Part shown: piece by piece, positions 7,680-15,281 of the stretch
Layout: every line of letters begins with the position of its first letter
How positions within the stretch are numbered: position 1 is the stretch's first letter
Assembly: GCA_018302105.1 (NCBI GenBank)
Contig: JAGWAD010000012.1
Location: 1-32,512, forward strand
Source: Candidatus Woesearchaeota archaeon
GTDB taxonomy: Archaea; Nanobdellota; Nanobdellia; SCGC-AAA011-G17; GW2011-AR18
Reading direction: 5' to 3'
DNA length: 32,512 nt
Made by a program: the position numbers and the translations under genes
Notes under the pieces: generated by a model
Told to the model about the DNA's origin: nothing
The model's input: only the letters and a program-made list of their open reading frames with translations
The model's database searches: none

Positions 7680-8153
7680 TCAGGATAAAGAGCCTGTCAG
7701 TTTGACATACTCATACCTTCCTAAAAATTCTTCTTTTCTCAGCTCTTCTATTATATAGTATATTTCCTTCTTCTCAATCTTAAAATTATTTTCAAGCTGT
7801 TCAACAAAGAACTCAACATCCTTAATTTCCTTAAACACAACTTCTATTAAAAAATCAAATCCATTATTTATTCTGTATAAAGAGTTTATAGCCTTATTAT
7901 CAATTAAAAAATCCCTTAACTGATCTCTTAATTCCTTCTTGACTTTAATTACTATATTTGCCCTTGTATTAAACCCAAGCCTTGTAAAGTCTAACAAAGC
8001 AACATATTTCTTTATCACTTCACCTTCAAAACCCTTAAGCTTCTTATGCAAAGTAGTTACAGGAATATATGTTTTCCTGCTCATATTTGTCAGACTTTCC
8101 CTCCCATTTTCTCTTAATCTTGATAAAATAATTAACTCATTTTTTTCTACCAA
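7680..8153 (-). CDS. Lrp/AsnC-family transcriptional regulator
   Basis: 157 aa. The N-terminal winged helix is ELIILSRLRENGRESLTNMSRKTYIPVTTLHKKLKGFE; the ligand-binding RAM/AsnC domain follows (TRANIVIKVKKE....FLIDNKAINSLYRINNGFDFLIEVVFKEIKDVEFFVEQLE). Family members are dimers that bind palindromic DNA, often in response to amino acids. The start is TTG at 8153: a strong Shine-Dalgarno site (GAGGTGAT, 8160-8167) lies at the right distance and no in-frame ATG is near. Divergent from the AbrB-PhoU gene, with a perfect palindrome in the shared spacer that probably serves auto- or cross-regulation. Confidence 0.8.
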   Translation of the reverse strand: MVEKNELIILSRLRENGRESLTNMSRKTYIPVTTLHKKLKGFEGEVIKKYVALLDFTRLGFNTRANIVIKVKKELRDQLRDFLIDNKAINSLYRINNGFDFLIEVVFKEIKDVEFFVEQLENNFKIEKKEIYYIIEELRKEEFLGRYEYVKLTGSLS

Positions 8154-8179
8154 TTTAAATCACCTCTAAAAATATAACA

Positions 8180-8202
8180 TTAGATATGCAATTTATATCT
8201 AA
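8180..8202. promoter_or_regulatory. Palindromic operator candidate between Lrp and PhoU-like genes
   Basis: TTAGATAT (8180-8187) and ATATCTAA (8195-8202) are a perfect 8-bp inverted repeat with a 7-base spacer. It lies just upstream of a TATA-like GTTATATAC (8211-8219) that is about 25 bases before the PhoU-like start at 8242. Size and symmetry fit an Lrp-type dimer site. Confidence 0.5.
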
Positions 8203-8241
8203 TCCTTAAAAGTTATATACTACCTTATAACTAAATAAACA

Positions 8242-9195
8242 ATGAAAAGGAAAATAATTCAGCTTGCAGGAAAAACTTCAGTCATTTCTTTACCAAGCAA
8301 ATGGGTTAGAGAATGTAATATTAAAAAAGGTTACGAATTAGAAGTTATCGAACAGGGAAAAGAATTATTAATCAAGACAGAAACATTTAAAACAAATGAA
8401 AAAATTTCTATGGATATAGCAGATTTCAATGAAATGACATTAAGATATTCATTATCGGCACTACATAAAACAGGTTATGATGAAATAATTCTATTTTATT
8501 CAAATCAAAAACAAGTAGAAATAATACAGGATATGGTAAAAAACCTGCTTTTAGGATTTATAATAATAGAACAAAACTCAAAAAAATTAATATTAAAAAG
8601 TATAACTTTAGATGTAGAAGAAGAATTTGATCCAACATTGAGAAGAGCATTTTTAGTTTCTATTTCATTAGCAGACTCAAGTTTGGGAATATTGGAAAAT
8701 AATCCTTCAGATTTAAAATCATTAATACATCTGGAAAAGACAAATAATCAATTAACAAGTTTTTGTATGCGTTTAATAAACAAAGGAGATTATAAATCAA
8801 AAAAGAACATACAGTTTATTTCAACAATAGTCTGGTCATTAGAAAAAATATCTGACCAGTATAAATATATCTGCATTGAATTAAACAATAATCAGGAAAA
8901 AATTAATAAGGAAATATTCAATATTTACAAAGAAGTTAACAATTTTTTCAGATTATACTATGAATTATTCTATAAATTTGAAATATTAAAATTTAATGAA
9001 GTGTCAGATAAAAGATTCGAAATTATTAAAATGATGAATAACATTTCAATAAAAAATAAATCAGAAAGCAGATTATTAAATCACCTGAATGCAATTTTAT
9101 CAAAAACAGCAGATCTCTCATCATCTATCTTTGGATTGAGGCATTATGATTTAAAAGAATGCAAGATAAATGAAAAGCCGCTTTCTCAAGATTAG
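8242..9195 (+). CDS. AbrB-type DNA-binding plus PhoU domain regulator
   Basis: 317 aa. The first ~45 residues are a SpoVT/AbrB swapped-hairpin domain (KRKIIQLAGKTSVISLPSKW..... KKGYELEVIEQGKELLIKT). The rest is a helical PhoU-like region (two long bundles; DPTLRRAFLVSISLADSSLG). This fusion is the usual archaeal phosphate-uptake regulator architecture. No phosphate transporter gene lies in the window, although the partial ORF at the right edge could be an ABC ATPase. The transcript appears leaderless. The last 71 bases overlap the convergent 742-aa gene. Confidence 0.85.
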   Translation: MKRKIIQLAGKTSVISLPSKWVRECNIKKGYELEVIEQGKELLIKTETFKTNEKISMDIADFNEMTLRYSLSALHKTGYDEIILFYSNQKQVEIIQDMVKNLLLGFIIIEQNSKKLILKSITLDVEEEFDPTLRRAFLVSISLADSSLGILENNPSDLKSLIHLEKTNNQLTSFCMRLINKGDYKSKKNIQFISTIVWSLEKISDQYKYICIELNNNQEKINKEIFNIYKEVNNFFRLYYELFYKFEILKFNEVSDKRFEIIKMMNNISIKNKSESRLLNHLNAILSKTADLSSSIFGLRHYDLKECKINEKPLSQD

Positions 9196-11353
9196 TATAT
9201 TCTTTTCTGTATTTAGAATATTCTTTATTAAATTCTGATTCTAATATCTGGACTGCAGAAGAAGCATTTTTCAAAGCATTTTTTCTTGAATTAATATCTA
9301 TAAAATTTCTATTATACATCTCAAAAGCCCTTAAAATAATAGAATTATAAAATGCAAGTTTATACTCACTATTATCAACATAAATACCTTTATTCTCACA
9401 ATAACTATTTCTATGGTTTTCTAAAATTATATCAATCTCATCTTTGGAAAAGCAATCATGAAAACAAATCAAGCTTGCAGTATCATAAGTTAAGGATATT
9501 TTTTCACCAGGTTCAGTATCAAGCATAACAATTTCTTTATTTTTGGTAACAATCCAATTGCCGGAATTAGCATCCTTTTTATACACTTTGGGCATTAATC
9601 CAAGAAAATCAACAATAGGAACAAGATTATTGCAAATAATATCTACTTGATCTTTTTTTAAATTAGTTTTATCTAATCTTGAATTTAATACATTCAGATA
9701 ATCTCTTTCAGGTTTTAGAATTATTTCATCTATTTTTGCATGCACTAAACCAAGAAATTGGGCTGCACTTACCATACTTTCTAAATCTTTAATCCCATTA
9801 TCAAGTCTGTCTTTGAGCAAATCTCCTTCTGCCATTTCCATAGTATAGAAACAGCCAAAATCATTTTCAGTTATGCATATTGGATCTGGAACTTCATAAT
9901 TATCATTATTATTTATAATTTCCTTAATCATTAAATTCATTTTAATCTCTTCTTCAAAATCTGGCCTATTACCTTGTTTGCTTATTATTTCTGTACCAAG
10001 AAAATTATCTTTAAACAATAATATTTTTCTCTTACTTTTTTCTTTATAAGCCACAGAATGTTCCTTAAGAGCCATACTAACAGATTTCGCTTTTTGCAAT
10101 TTTGCAGAATCACTAAATCCAAGAATTTCTAGTGCATTTCCATATAAATATCTCATCTTGTAATCTTGCGGATTATCATCAGTAAATCTTTTGACCTTCT
10201 CAAGCCCATTTTTATTTTTGTTAAGAAGTGAAATAAATGCTCCTTCAATGCCTGAATTTGTTATTGAACTAAAGTATCTAAATAATCTATCTAAATAAAA
10301 AATTTGCTTAAAATAACTTAAATAACTAATAGAATCATTTCGTTTTCTTAATAATTTTGTAGCTTTTCCATAATATGTATAAGCATTTTCTTGACTTCCA
10401 TTTTTATAATGCAGATTTCCTAATATAATTAAATTTTCAGCTTTTCTTTCTGCACTATCAGGCAATTTTGCAGCTTTTTTTTGGTTCTCAATAGCATTTT
10501 TAAGATTTCCAGTGATTTTGTCATATAAACTCACGGTTCTATATTTAATTGACCTGATGCTATGGCTGTGCAAGAAAGATGCAGCTAAAGATAATCCAGC
10601 AAAAGCAACACCGGCATACAATGAAGCATAGAGGCTGTTAACTATTAACCATGAAGGAGCATCAAGTTTATTTGCTGAATAAATATTATTATAGTTCTGA
10701 AAGAATTGATATGCTCCTATACTACTGCTGACTAGAATTGGATGTTCAAATAAAGTGTTATAAACTTTTTCAAGATTAGAAGTAAAAAAATTTTTAGAAA
10801 TTCTTTTCATTCTTTTTACATTTCTCAGATTCCTAATCCCTATATCTGTAAAAGCCATGACTAATGGAATAGCAAGTATAAAACTAGCTGAAACTTGTCT
10901 CCTTAAATGATATGGAATATTATCAACTGAAATTAAAGGTATATTGGCAAGACCGGCACAAGCAGCAATAATACTGGGATTATCCAATGTCCAGTTATAT
11001 AATCTATCAATTAAATTCTTTCCATTTTTAAATTTTAAAGAAGCCCCTTCAAAATAATATTGTCTTAAAGCATTAAATGTAATATATGCAAGTGCAGATG
11101 ATGCCATAATAAAAGATTTATCCGCAGGATCATATACTACATATTTTCCAATACCTGCAAAATCATTCTTTGTCATATAATCAGAAACAATTTGAAAAAA
11201 ATAATCACATCCAAAATAAATTCCTAAGCTTGCTAGAATTGGATGTTTTGTTATATCATGAAAAGTATCTCTAATAATCGAGTCTCCACCTGTAATTTTT
11301 TTAATTTTAGAAATTTCACTTTCAACAATGTCTTCTAAAAATGTATTCTTCAC
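9125..11353 (-). CDS. Multi-pass membrane, TPR and APH-like kinase fusion
   Basis: 742 aa. The N-terminal ~270 residues hold about six hydrophobic segments (for example HPILASLGIYFGCDYFFQIV and LYASLYAGVAFAGLSLAASF). A TPR-like region follows (AENLIILGNLHYKNGSQENAYTYYGKATKLL, ~290-330). The C-terminal ~300 residues resemble the aminoglycoside-phosphotransferase/choline-kinase fold: FYTMEMAEGDLLKDRL hinge, LVHAKI, catalytic-loop-like DANSGNW (~595) and a metal-site-like VMLDTE (~612). The usual HGD of the catalytic loop is replaced by KDA, so activity is uncertain. Possibly a membrane-bound phosphotransferase or pseudokinase. Overlaps the convergent PhoU-like gene by 71 bases. Confidence 0.65.
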   Translation of the reverse strand: MKNTFLEDIVESEISKIKKITGGDSIIRDTFHDITKHPILASLGIYFGCDYFFQIVSDYMTKNDFAGIGKYVVYDPADKSFIMASSALAYITFNALRQYYFEGASLKFKNGKNLIDRLYNWTLDNPSIIAACAGLANIPLISVDNIPYHLRRQVSASFILAIPLVMAFTDIGIRNLRNVKRMKRISKNFFTSNLEKVYNTLFEHPILVSSSIGAYQFFQNYNNIYSANKLDAPSWLIVNSLYASLYAGVAFAGLSLAASFLHSHSIRSIKYRTVSLYDKITGNLKNAIENQKKAAKLPDSAERKAENLIILGNLHYKNGSQENAYTYYGKATKLLRKRNDSISYLSYFKQIFYLDRLFRYFSSITNSGIEGAFISLLNKNKNGLEKVKRFTDDNPQDYKMRYLYGNALEILGFSDSAKLQKAKSVSMALKEHSVAYKEKSKRKILLFKDNFLGTEIISKQGNRPDFEEEIKMNLMIKEIINNNDNYEVPDPICITENDFGCFYTMEMAEGDLLKDRLDNGIKDLESMVSAAQFLGLVHAKIDEIILKPERDYLNVLNSRLDKTNLKKDQVDIICNNLVPIVDFLGLMPKVYKKDANSGNWIVTKNKEIVMLDTEPGEKISLTYDTASLICFHDCFSKDEIDIILENHRNSYCENKGIYVDNSEYKLAFYNSIILRAFEMYNRNFIDINSRKNALKNASSAVQILESEFNKEYSKYRKEYTNLEKAAFHLSCILLNHNASIQR

Positions 11354-11413
11354 AAAAATTAGCTGAAAGTTGAGTTTAAATAAATTTTTATAATCTAAAA
11401 TATTATTTATATC

Positions 11414-12148
11414 ATGATAAAGAATTCATTTATATTTTTAAAGGGGATAAGTTCAAGAAAAGAACAAAATCTATGGAAATCAGGAATAAAAAACTGGGAC
11501 GATTTTTTAGAAAAGGATAAAATAAAATCAATCTCAAAAGAAAAAAAGGAAATTTATAATAATGAAATATTAAATGCTAAAAAATTATTATTAGGGGAAA
11601 ATAATGAATTTATATTAAAATTCCCAAGTAATGAAAATTGGAGATTATATGAGTATTTTAAAAATGAATGTATTTATTTAGATATAGAAATAGGGAAAAA
11701 TTACAAAGATATAATATTAATTGGGTTATTTGACGGAATTAATACGAAAACAATGGTAAAAAATTACAATTTATATAAAGAAAATTTCCTAAATGAAATT
11801 AAAAATTACAAATTAATAATAAGTTATAATGGATCAGCCTTAGATATTCCTGCAATAGAAAAATATTTTGGGATAAAAATAAATATTCCGCATATAGATC
11901 TAAAACATTCATGTCAAAGATTAGGTCTTAAAAATGGATTAAAGGAAATAGAGAGAAATTTAGGCATAAAAAGACCTGAAAATCTTTACGGAAGGCCATA
12001 CAATGCATATAAAGCATTTTTAGCATCAGGAGATAAAGAATATCTAGAATTATTAATAAAATATAATGAAGAAGACATAATAAATCTAAAGCCCATTATG
12101 GAATATTGTTATAATAAATTAAAAGAGAAAATTTATATATCTTTTTGA
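11414..12148 (+). CDS. RNase H-like exonuclease, YprB/COG3359 type
   Basis: 244 aa. An N-terminal ~50 residues (FLKGISSRKEQNLWKSGIKNWDDFL) resemble a helix-hairpin-helix-like unit, followed by a DEDD-type 3'-5' exonuclease fold. Putative metal ligands are D90 and E92 (YLDIEIG), D144 (YNGSALDIPAIE), D162 (HIDLKH) and D221 (YNEEDIINL). The pattern matches the predicted ribonuclease H-like domain of YprB. It probably acts on DNA or RNA ends. Twelve bases separate it from the DUF2203 gene, so the two likely form an operon. Confidence 0.8.
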   Translation: MIKNSFIFLKGISSRKEQNLWKSGIKNWDDFLEKDKIKSISKEKKEIYNNEILNAKKLLLGENNEFILKFPSNENWRLYEYFKNECIYLDIEIGKNYKDIILIGLFDGINTKTMVKNYNLYKENFLNEIKNYKLIISYNGSALDIPAIEKYFGIKINIPHIDLKHSCQRLGLKNGLKEIERNLGIKRPENLYGRPYNAYKAFLASGDKEYLELLIKYNEEDIINLKPIMEYCYNKLKEKIYISF

Positions 12149-12160
12149 ACTAATAATGAT

Positions 12161-12568
12161 ATGGAACTGCCAAAATATTTCACATTAAATGAAGCAAAAA
12201 AATTATTGCCTGATCTAAAGCCAAGAATATACAAATTAATGAAATTAAATAAAACATTATCATTAATCCAATCCGTGGATATTGATTCAGACGATCCAAT
12301 ATTGGACATAGACTTGGCAGTTATGGATTTGAACAAAAATTACTTTAAAAAAATGTACTTATTTTACAAAGAACTTTCAGAAGTAACAAAATTAGGTGCA
12401 GTAGTAAAAGATATAGATGAAGGTTTAGTAGATTTTTATTCAAAATATCAGGGAAGAGAAATACTTCTTTGCTGGAAATTAGGTGAAAAGAATATAGATC
12501 ATTGGCATGAATTGAATACAGGATTTAACAATAGAAAACACATTAAGTTATTAAAAAAACAAAATTAA
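12161..12568 (+). CDS. DUF2203 family protein
   Basis: 135 aa, usual family length. It begins with the hallmark YFTLNEAKKLLPDLKPRI and carries the C-terminal signature VKDIDEGLVDF...GREILLCWKLGEKNIDHWHELNTGF. The conserved Asp, Trp and His residues suggest a binding or catalytic site, but the family has no known function. It lies 12 bases after the exonuclease gene, and its stop overlaps the end of the convergent TrmB gene by four bases. Confidence 0.85.
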   Translation: MELPKYFTLNEAKKLLPDLKPRIYKLMKLNKTLSLIQSVDIDSDDPILDIDLAVMDLNKNYFKKMYLFYKELSEVTKLGAVVKDIDEGLVDFYSKYQGREILLCWKLGEKNIDHWHELNTGFNNRKHIKLLKKQN

Positions 12569-13281
12569 TCTTTTCTTATATTCCACAATAAATTAAAATA
12601 ATTTCTGAAACCGTCTGCAAATTCTTTTTGTCTTATTAAAATTGCAATAGGTTCATTTGTCCATACAACTAAACTGACATTATCACCGTAAATATAAGTT
12701 GACATCAAAGAAGAATTACCATCTTTAAGATATTTGATTTTAGCCAGAGGGATTTTTTTAATATAACTTAATTTTTTTGCACCTTCATCAAATAATATTT
12801 TTATATGGATCTTTTTTTCAACTCTTGCAGCATCAAATCTTGGAAAATAAAATTTTATTATCTCATTTACATCAATACCTTTGCTTAACATCAGGATTTC
12901 TTTTCCGTTTTTAATTTGGTCATCAAAAACTGATTTTAATGCCTGTTTACCCCTAAAAAACAAAGTCTCTCTTTTGTCTTTAGTAGATTTATAAAAAGAA
13001 TTCATTTCATTAATAACATTTAATAATAGTCCTTCTTTTTCTCTTAAAATATCAAATAATCTCTCAGGATTTACAGCTTCAAAATATTTTTTATTATCTT
13101 CAGTAATATAACTTACTAATCCTTTTTCCACTAATCTTTCAATTGCATCATAAACAGTTCTCCTGTGTATCCCTGTTTCTTTTGTTATCTTTCCAGCCAG
13201 AGAAGTTCCTTTTTTTAATAATGCAATATAAACTTTAGATTCAGTTTCAGTTAATCCTAATGACAATAGTGCTTTTTCCAT
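12565..13281 (-). CDS. TrmB-family transcriptional regulator
   Basis: 238 aa. The TrmB winged helix is at 1-75 (LLSLGLTETESKVYIALLKKGTSLAGKITKETGIHRRTVYDAIERLVEKGLV), then a short coiled segment and a C-terminal PLD-like effector domain. TrmB proteins sense sugars or related ligands in archaea. The C-terminal part is shorter than in sugar-binding TrmB (~340 aa), as in many small family members. A GGTGAT...ATCACC palindrome lies 38-53 bases upstream of the start, suggesting autoregulation. Confidence 0.85.
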   Translation of the reverse strand: MEKALLSLGLTETESKVYIALLKKGTSLAGKITKETGIHRRTVYDAIERLVEKGLVSYITEDNKKYFEAVNPERLFDILREKEGLLLNVINEMNSFYKSTKDKRETLFFRGKQALKSVFDDQIKNGKEILMLSKGIDVNEIIKFYFPRFDAARVEKKIHIKILFDEGAKKLSYIKKIPLAKIKYLKDGNSSLMSTYIYGDNVSLVVWTNEPIAILIRQKEFADGFRNYFNLLWNIRKD

Positions 13282-13318
13282 ATATTTCCTTATTTTAAAT
13301 AAATTATAATCTTCATGT

Positions 13319-13334
13319 GGTGATTTATATCACC
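13319..13334. promoter_or_regulatory. Palindromic operator candidate upstream of TrmB gene
   Basis: GGTGATTTATATCACC is a perfect inverted repeat (6-bp arms, 4-base spacer). It lies between the TrmB promoter region and the TATA-like sequence (ATATTTAAAT, ~13338-13348) of the structured RNA candidate, so one site could control both directions. Confidence 0.45.
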
Positions 13335-13379
13335 TCAAATATTTAAATTTTTCTTTTTCAGTAATTATTATAAGAAAAT

Positions 13380-13454
13380 GGATGCTGTGCTATTCTACTC
13401 ATACTTTTAATGGCTATCTACCCCAATTTATAGCCCAAAAGAAGCATAGCATCC
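13380..13454 (+). ncRNA. Candidate structured small RNA, 75 nt
   Basis: GGATGCTGTGCT (13380-13391) pairs with AGCATAGCATCC (13443-13454): 12 positions with a single G-U/mismatch. Inside is a second hairpin, GGCTAT 13412-13417 with ATAGCC 13430-13435. A TATA-like ATATTTAAAT about 35 bases upstream is at a reasonable distance for a start near 13372. No ORF covers this stretch. It is not a tRNA (no T-loop) and lacks clear C/D boxes. An H/ACA-like fold was considered, but no ACA follows the stem. Confidence 0.4.
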
Positions 13455-13502
13455 TAAACTTAATTTAGATATGTTTATAAATATTTTATTTAGAATTCTC
13501 TG

Positions 13503-14585
13503 ATGGAAATAAATGCAAAATTCAAAAATTATATTAAATCTCTAAAAGAAGAAGACAATATAGCGATATTTTATCATGCATTCTGCACAGATGGTTTATG
13601 TTCATGTGTTATAATATCAAAAGCAATAGAAAAAATAACAAAAATAAAGCCAAAATATCATATACACCATAAATTTTATGAAATAACTGATGAAACAATA
13701 GACTTTATTAAAAAAGAAAAAATAAAAAAAGCAATTTTTGTAGATATAAGTTTAGATGCAAAACCTGAAAAAATAACAGAGGCAGGCCAGTATGCAGATA
13801 TTTTAATTATTGACCACCACAAATTCAAGAAAGATTTAAATTCAGATAAAATAACTTTTGTGCATAGTGAAATAATAAAAAAAGATTTAGATGGCGCAAA
13901 ATATCCAGCATCTAAATTAGTATATGATTTATTCTCTGAGATAGAAAATATCAGTTATTTGGATTGGCTGTCAGCAATTGGTTTAGTAAGTGATATGGGA
14001 TATAACCAATGGCCTGAATTTGTAAATAATGTCCAAATAAAATATAATTTAAAGACAGATAAAGAAGTTTTTAAAACCGAAATTGGCAAAGCAGGAGTAC
14101 TGATTAATACAAGTAAAATGATCTCAAATGAAAAAGATACAGCCTTTGATATTATTTATAATGCCAAGTCAATAAATGATATTCTAGAAAATGAAACTCT
14201 AAAGAAATTCGAATTTGAATCTAAAAAAGAGATAGATAAATTTGTTAAAGAAAGCAATAATGCAGAAAGACATGGAAATTTAATAATATATCAAATAGAG
14301 CCAAAATATAAAATAGGTTCAACACTGTCTACAATATTAAGTATAGAAAAATTCAAAGATAAGACAGTAATTGTAATAGAAGAAGAAAATGGCAGATATA
14401 AAATAAGTGCAAGAGATCAGACACAAAAAATAAACTTAAATGACTTTTTGAAAGAATTAACTAAAGATTTTGAAAATTCATCTGCTGGCGGTCATATACC
14501 TGCTGCAGGAGCAAAAATAATGAAAAAAGATCTTAAATTATTTAAAGAAAGATTAATAGGAAATTATAATAACTTCAACAAGTAA
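13503..14585 (+). CDS. DHH-family phosphoesterase
   Basis: 360 aa. The DHH catalytic domain has FYHAFCTDGLCS (D30), FVDISL (D81) and IIDHHKF (D104-H105-H106), and the C-terminal DHHA1 domain has SSAGGHIPAAGAKI. Relatives hydrolyse short oligonucleotides, cyclic dinucleotides or pAp, or act as single-strand exonucleases. Motif I has CTDG where many relatives have DPDG, which may affect metal binding. The TATA-like TTTATAAATATTTT (13474-13487) predicts a leaderless transcript. The 3' end overlaps the convergent lipid-kinase-like gene by 22 bases. Confidence 0.85.
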   Translation: MEINAKFKNYIKSLKEEDNIAIFYHAFCTDGLCSCVIISKAIEKITKIKPKYHIHHKFYEITDETIDFIKKEKIKKAIFVDISLDAKPEKITEAGQYADILIIDHHKFKKDLNSDKITFVHSEIIKKDLDGAKYPASKLVYDLFSEIENISYLDWLSAIGLVSDMGYNQWPEFVNNVQIKYNLKTDKEVFKTEIGKAGVLINTSKMISNEKDTAFDIIYNAKSINDILENETLKKFEFESKKEIDKFVKESNNAERHGNLIIYQIEPKYKIGSTLSTILSIEKFKDKTVIVIEEENGRYKISARDQTQKINLNDFLKELTKDFENSSAGGHIPAAGAKIMKKDLKLFKERLIGNYNNFNK

Positions 14586-15154
14586 ATTGTTAATCCTGAA
14601 AATAATGGGATTGTTATATTATCATTAAGAAAAAATTCTTTGTGTTTTAATTCTAAACTCTCAACAACCATTCCTACTAAACTGGCTAATATTGCTTCTT
14701 TATAACTTACAAAAATTAAAGCTGCTATCGAAGCCATGATAAAACCAGCCAGTGTTCCCTCAATTAATTTCTTTTTATTTATTGGGTTTTTTACTTTTCC
14801 AAAATGTATTCCAACCAAAGGCCCAATTGCATCTCCAACAACCATTATAGCTATTGAAGCAAATGCAATATTTCTTTCAAATAATAATAAAGCCAGTATG
14901 CATCCAAATAAATAAGTTAAAGCTCCTTTTCCAGGAAATCTCTTCCTATCATGTTCCCTATCTAAATGATCTAAAATCCATGATAAAATAGGAATATTAA
15001 ATTTTATAGAAATTACAGATAACAATAATCCCCCAATAAATAATACAACTAAAACTAAAAGGTTTATTAAATTAAAATATAACAATATAAGTAAAATTAT
15101 TCCTGCTATTAAATGAAATAACTGCCTTTTAATTTCTTTTATATTAAAATCCAT
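14564..15154 (-). CDS. CTP-dependent lipid kinase-like membrane protein (SEC59/DGK1 type)
   Basis: 196 aa with about six membrane segments. The signature of the dolichol kinase / CTP:diacylglycerol kinase group is visible: RKRFPGKGALTYLFG, VVGDAIGPLVGIHFGK, KKKLIEGTLAGF and DNITIPL. It probably phosphorylates a membrane isoprenoid or archaeal lipid alcohol using CTP. Length is normal for the short archaeal members. Its own TATA-like sequence (ATTTATAAATGT) lies just upstream. No lipid-synthesis gene is adjacent. Confidence 0.8.
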   Translation of the reverse strand: MDFNIKEIKRQLFHLIAGIILLILLYFNLINLLVLVVLFIGGLLLSVISIKFNIPILSWILDHLDREHDRKRFPGKGALTYLFGCILALLLFERNIAFASIAIMVVGDAIGPLVGIHFGKVKNPINKKKLIEGTLAGFIMASIAALIFVSYKEAILASLVGMVVESLELKHKEFFLNDNITIPLFSGLTIYLLKLL

Positions 15155-15281
15155 ATATATTTATAAATGTCACATAATTTAAATTTATTTATTTATAATC
15201 AGTATTAAAACATATTATTTTAATTATTTAAGTAAAAAGAAATATAGTAAGATTAATAATATTCTAAATATAAAATATTTT

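Noticed and set aside
13380-13454. Degenerate tRNA
   Set aside because: The outer stem is too long, there is no T-loop consensus and no D-arm, so the structure does not fit a tRNA.
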